34,993 nucleotides of DNA from Haemophilus paracuniculus (GTDB taxonomy: Bacteria; Pseudomonadota; Gammaproteobacteria; Enterobacterales; Pasteurellaceae): NCBI RefSeq assembly GCF_002015115.1, contig NZ_MUYA01000014.1, forward strand, positions 1 through 34,993, written 5' to 3'. Under the pieces are notes generated by a model. It saw nothing but the letters and a program-made list of their open reading frames with translations. It was not told the origin of the DNA and ran no database searches. The translations under genes were made by a program, and so were the position numbers. Shown here piece by piece: positions 31,162 to 34,993 of this stretch; within the stretch, counting starts at the first letter, position 1, and each line of letters opens with the position of its first letter.

Positions 31162-31605
31162 ATGGACGATTTTAATTCTTCAAGCAGTTCATCAATCAGC
31201 TATACCACCAGCAGTAGCTTTGATTATTCTAGCAGTAGTTTTTCTGGTTCTTCGTTTTCAAGCGACAGTTCTTTTTCATTTTTCAGCAATGATACGGCGA
31301 CAAAACAAGAGACTGAAATCAACCCTGCCACGGGACTGCCGATGATGGGGGGAATTGGGGGATTGGATGCGGCTGGAAATCCTTACGGCAGCGATTTATC
31401 TTGCTCAATCACTACGCACGATTCTAATTCCGTTCGTTCCGATGGGGGAAGTGGGCAAACCGCCCCACAAGCCAATATCACACCAAACCATAATTCCCAT
31501 TATGACCCAAGTGAATTTGGCTTTTTGAGAGAGGTGTTAATGATTTTTACCGCCTTACTCGTTGGTCTTATGTTAGTGATTTATCTAATCGCTTTCATTG
31601 GCTAG
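31162..31605 (+). CDS. Ser-rich small protein with C-terminal membrane anchor
   Basis: The 147-aa product is not assigned a function. Residues 1-42 are extreme low complexity: about 23 Ser, interspersed with Phe, Tyr and Asp. The middle carries the motif INPATGLPMMGG...GGLDAAGNPYGSD, which I have seen in small uncharacterised gammaproteobacterial proteins. One hydrophobic segment at about 119-143 ends the protein, so it is tail-anchored or has a single TM, with no signal peptide. I chose ATG 31162, preceded by GTGAGGA; an ATG at 31132 would lack a ribosome site. It stands between waaC and the str operon promoter. Confidence 0.78.
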   Translation: MDDFNSSSSSSISYTTSSSFDYSSSSFSGSSFSSDSSFSFFSNDTATKQETEINPATGLPMMGGIGGLDAAGNPYGSDLSCSITTHDSNSVRSDGGSGQTAPQANITPNHNSHYDPSEFGFLREVLMIFTALLVGLMLVIYLIAFIG

Positions 31606-31638
31606 AAATGTAAAGAAAGCAGAGAAAGGGGAAAATCC

Positions 31639-31667
31639 TTGACTTTGGCGGTTTTTGCGACTATGAT
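31639..31667 (+). promoter_or_regulatory. str operon promoter
   Basis: A -35 TTGACT (31639-31644) and a -10 TATGAT (31662-31667) with an exact 17-bp spacer lie about 70 bp before rpsL. This fits a strong constitutive ribosomal-protein promoter. Confidence 0.85.
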
Positions 31668-31687
31668 CCGCAGGCTTTTCTTTGTGA

Positions 31688-32717
<1,030 letters not shown>

Positions 32718-32810
32718 TCGTTTTATAGGTTATCTTAGAGGCTTCATCTCAACATTTGCGGTGAAGCCTTATCCCTATCAAATTTCATTAAACCAAACAA
32801 GGTAATAATA

Positions 32811-34913
32811 ATGGCTCGTACAACCCCTATTTCACTCTACCGTAACATCGGTATTAGTGCGCACATCGATGCGGGTAAAACTACTACAACTGAGCGTATC
32901 TTGTTCTATACAGGTGTTAGCCACAAAATCGGTGAAGTACACGATGGTGCTGCAACAATGGACTGGATGGAACAAGAACAAGAGCGTGGTATTACTATCA
33001 CCTCTGCGGCAACCACAGCATTCTGGGCTGGTATGTCGCAACAATATCCACAACACCGTATTAACGTTATCGATACCCCAGGACACGTTGACTTTACAAT
33101 CGAAGTAGAGCGTTCAATGCGTGTTCTTGACGGTGCGGTAATGGTTTACTGTGCGGTAGGTGGTGTTCAACCTCAATCTGAAACAGTATGGCGTCAAGCG
33201 AACAAATACCAAGTTCCACGTATTGCGTTCGTAAACAAAATGGACCGTACTGGTGCTAACTTCCTTCGTGTTGTTGAGCAAATCAAAACCCGTTTAGGCG
33301 GTAATGCTGTTCCTTTACAACTTCCAATCGGTGCAGAAGAAAACTTCACTGGTGTAATCGACTTAATCAAAATGAAAGCGATTAACTGGAACGAAGCTGA
33401 CCAAGGTATGACTTTCACTTACGAAGACATTCCTGCAAATATGGTAGCTGAATGTGAAGAATGGCGTAACAACCTCGTTGAAGCAGCGGCAGAAGCATCA
33501 GAAGAGTTAATGGAAAAATTCTTCTCAGGCGAAGAATTAACCGAAGAAGAGATCAAATCTGCGTTACGTCAGCGTGTGTTAGCGAGCGAAGTGATCCCAG
33601 TTTGCTGTGGTTCTGCGTTCAAAAACAAAGGTGTTCAAGCAATGCTTGATGCGGTAATTGATTACTTACCAGCACCAACTGACATTCCAGCGATCAAAGG
33701 TATCAACCTTGACGAAACCGAAGGTGAGCGTCACGCAAGCGATGAAGAGCCATTCTCTGCATTAGCATTCAAAATCGCCACTGACCCATTCGTAGGTAAC
33801 TTAACCTTCTTCCGTGTGTACTCAGGCGTAATCAACTCTGGCGACACCGTAATGAACTCTGTGAAACAAAAACGTGAGCGTTTCGGTCGTATCGTTCAAA
33901 TGCACGCAAACAAACGTGAAGAGATCAAAGAAGTTCGTGCGGGCGACATCGCTGCGGCAATCGGCTTAAAAGATGTAACCACAGGTGATACATTATGTGA
34001 TTTGGATAAACCAATTATCCTTGAACGTATGGAATTCCCAGAGCCAGTAATCTCTGTTGCGGTTGAGCCAAAAACTAAGGCTGACCAAGAGAAAATGGGC
34101 TTGGCACTTGGTCGTCTTGCACAAGAAGACCCTTCATTCCGTGTTCACACTGATGAAGAATCTGGTGAAACCATCATCTCAGGTATGGGTGAGTTACACT
34201 TAGATATTATCGTTGACCGTATGCGTCGTGAGTTCAAAGTTGAAGCGAACATTGGTAAACCACAAGTATCTTACCGTGAAACTATCCGCACTCGTGTAAA
34301 CGATGTGGAAGGTAAACACGCAAAACAATCAGGTGGTCGTGGTCAATACGGTCACGTGGTGATCGACTTGTACCCATTAGAGCCAGAAGGCCCAGGTTAC
34401 GAGTTCGTGAACGAAATCAAAGGTGGTGTAATCCCTGGCGAATACATTCCTGCGGTTGATAAAGGTATCCAAGAACAGCTCAAATCTGGTCCATTAGCAG
34501 GTTACCCAGTAGTCGATCTTGGTGTACGTTTACACTTCGGTTCATACCACGATGTGGACTCATCAGAACTTGCGTTTAAACTTGCAGCGTCATTAGCGTT
34601 CAAAGCAGCGTTCGCAAAAGCAAACCCAGTTCTTCTTGAACCAATTATGAAAGTCGAAGTGGAAACTCCACCAGATTACGTGGGTGATGTAATCGGCGAT
34701 TTAAGCCGTCGTCGTGCAATGGTGAACGGTCAAGAAGCAAACGAATTCGTTGTAAAAATCAACGCAGAAGTACCGCTTGCAGAGATGTTCGGTTATGCAA
34801 CCGACCTTCGTTCACAAACCCAAGGTCGTGCGTCATACTCAATGGAACCATTGAAATACGCAGAAGCACCACAAAACGTTGCAGCAGCAGTTATTGAAGC
34901 TCGCAAAAAATAA
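32811..34913 (+). CDS. fusA: Elongation factor G
   Basis: A 700-aa translocation GTPase. G1 [19 protein letters not shown] is at about 17-35. Switch I is [15 protein letters not shown]3 is [10 protein letters not shown] and G4 is [11 protein letters not shown]. Domain II-V landmarks include [36 protein letters not shown] and [11 protein letters not shown]. Length matches E. coli EF-G (704 aa). Codon use is strongly biased, as expected for high expression. Third gene of the str operon. Confidence 0.98.
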   Translation: MARTTPISLYRNIGISAHIDAGKTTTTERILFYTGVSHKIGEVHDGAATMDWMEQEQERGITITSAATTAFWAGMSQQYPQHRINVIDTPGHVDFTIEVERSMRVLDGAVMVYCAVGGVQPQSETVWRQANKYQVPRIAFVNKMDRTGANFLRVVEQIKTRLGGNAVPLQLPIGAEENFTGVIDLIKMKAINWNEADQGMTFTYEDIPANMVAECEEWRNNLVEAAAEASEELMEKFFSGEELTEEEIKSALRQRVLASEVIPVCCGSAFKNKGVQAMLDAVIDYLPAPTDIPAIKGINLDETEGERHASDEEPFSALAFKIATDPFVGNLTFFRVYSGVINSGDTVMNSVKQKRERFGRIVQMHANKREEIKEVRAGDIAAAIGLKDVTTGDTLCDLDKPIILERMEFPEPVISVAVEPKTKADQEKMGLALGRLAQEDPSFRVHTDEESGETIISGMGELHLDIIVDRMRREFKVEANIGKPQVSYRETIRTRVNDVEGKHAKQSGGRGQYGHVVIDLYPLEPEGPGYEFVNEIKGGVIPGEYIPAVDKGIQEQLKSGPLAGYPVVDLGVRLHFGSYHDVDSSELAFKLAASLAFKAAFAKANPVLLEPIMKVEVETPPDYVGDVIGDLSRRRAMVNGQEANEFVVKINAEVPLAEMFGYATDLRSQTQGRASYSMEPLKYAEAPQNVAAAVIEARKK

Positions 34914-34927
34914 GATTTTTTAACCCC

Positions 34928-34955
34928 GAGCCATAAACAATCGGGTTTATGGCTC
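34928..34955 (+). other. Stem-loop between fusA and tuf
   Basis: GAGCCATAAAC (34928-34938) and GTTTATGGCTC (34945-34955) form a perfect 11-bp stem with a 6-nt loop. It is followed by CCTTTCTAGG, not a full T-run, so it looks more like a processing, stability or partial-attenuation structure than a full terminator. Confidence 0.6.
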
Positions 34956-34976
34956 CCTTTCTAGGAAGATATTCAA

Positions 34977-34993
34977 ATGTCTAAAGAAAAATT
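34977..34993 (+). CDS. tuf: Elongation factor Tu, N-terminal fragment (partial at window end)
   Basis: ATG at 34977, preceded by AGGAAG, begins MSKEKF, the standard EF-Tu start in Pasteurellaceae and enterobacteria. Only five complete codons and two further bases lie in the window. Its position after fusA completes the str operon order. Confidence 0.9.

Overview
The window looks like a chromosomal segment of a Pasteurellaceae bacterium. More than a dozen copies of the 9-mer ACAAGCGGT (or its complement) lie in and between genes. This is the DNA-uptake signal of the Actinobacillus pleuropneumoniae/Mannheimia/Bibersteinia/[H.] ducreyi branch. The Haemophilus-type AAGTGCGGT appears only about twice. 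The N-glucosyltransferase gene next to rimO points the same way. Genus and species cannot be fixed from the sequence alone.

Layout. 1-730: 5' end of a 16S rRNA gene on the minus strand, preceded by tRNA-Pro, tRNA-His and tRNA-Arg behind one strong promoter. 814-3870: wecG, wzyE and wecF, the last steps of an enterobacterial-common-antigen-like polysaccharide. 3968-4926: a zinc-type cation efflux gene behind a MerR-type promoter. 4942-7900: an AT-rich accessory stretch with a REP-associated transposase (RAYT), three REP pairs in a 167-bp tandem array containing relics of the RAYT gene, and three orphan ORFs, one starting with a piece of transposase. 7925-16685: mainly minus-strand housekeeping genes (hemB, ygiW-like, tatABC, ubiB, rlmB, prfC) with add in the opposite direction. 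16855-21907: plus-strand pbpG, a DUF805 gene, menB and mrcB. 22084-25478: rimO-ngt, minus strand. 26113-31605: a YczE-like membrane protein, msrA-gpsA-cysE, an AT-rich DUF3800 gene, waaC and a Ser-rich membrane protein. 31639-34993: the str operon rpsL-rpsG-fusA-tuf (tuf cut by the window end).

How it fits together. Envelope functions dominate: ECA-like polymer assembly, heptosyltransferase I, two peptidoglycan enzymes, Tat export and cytoplasmic N-glucosylation of adhesins. Translation functions (rRNA, tRNAs, rlmB, prfC, rimO, str operon) are the second theme. No phage or classical defence system is evident.

Most worth checking: (1) a short leader ORF with a good ribosome site upstream of prfC, whose UAG stop lies in the loop of a terminator-like hairpin, which suggests attenuation that senses release-factor activity; (2) the RAYT/REP array, whose spacers are shrunken copies of the RAYT 3' third, with matching REP pairs elsewhere in the window; (3) an N-glucosyltransferase with an unusual lysine/alanine/proline tail; (4) a CDF transporter whose usual C-terminal domain is replaced by a His/Cys-rich tail; (5) several intergenic arrays of consecutive short hairpins.
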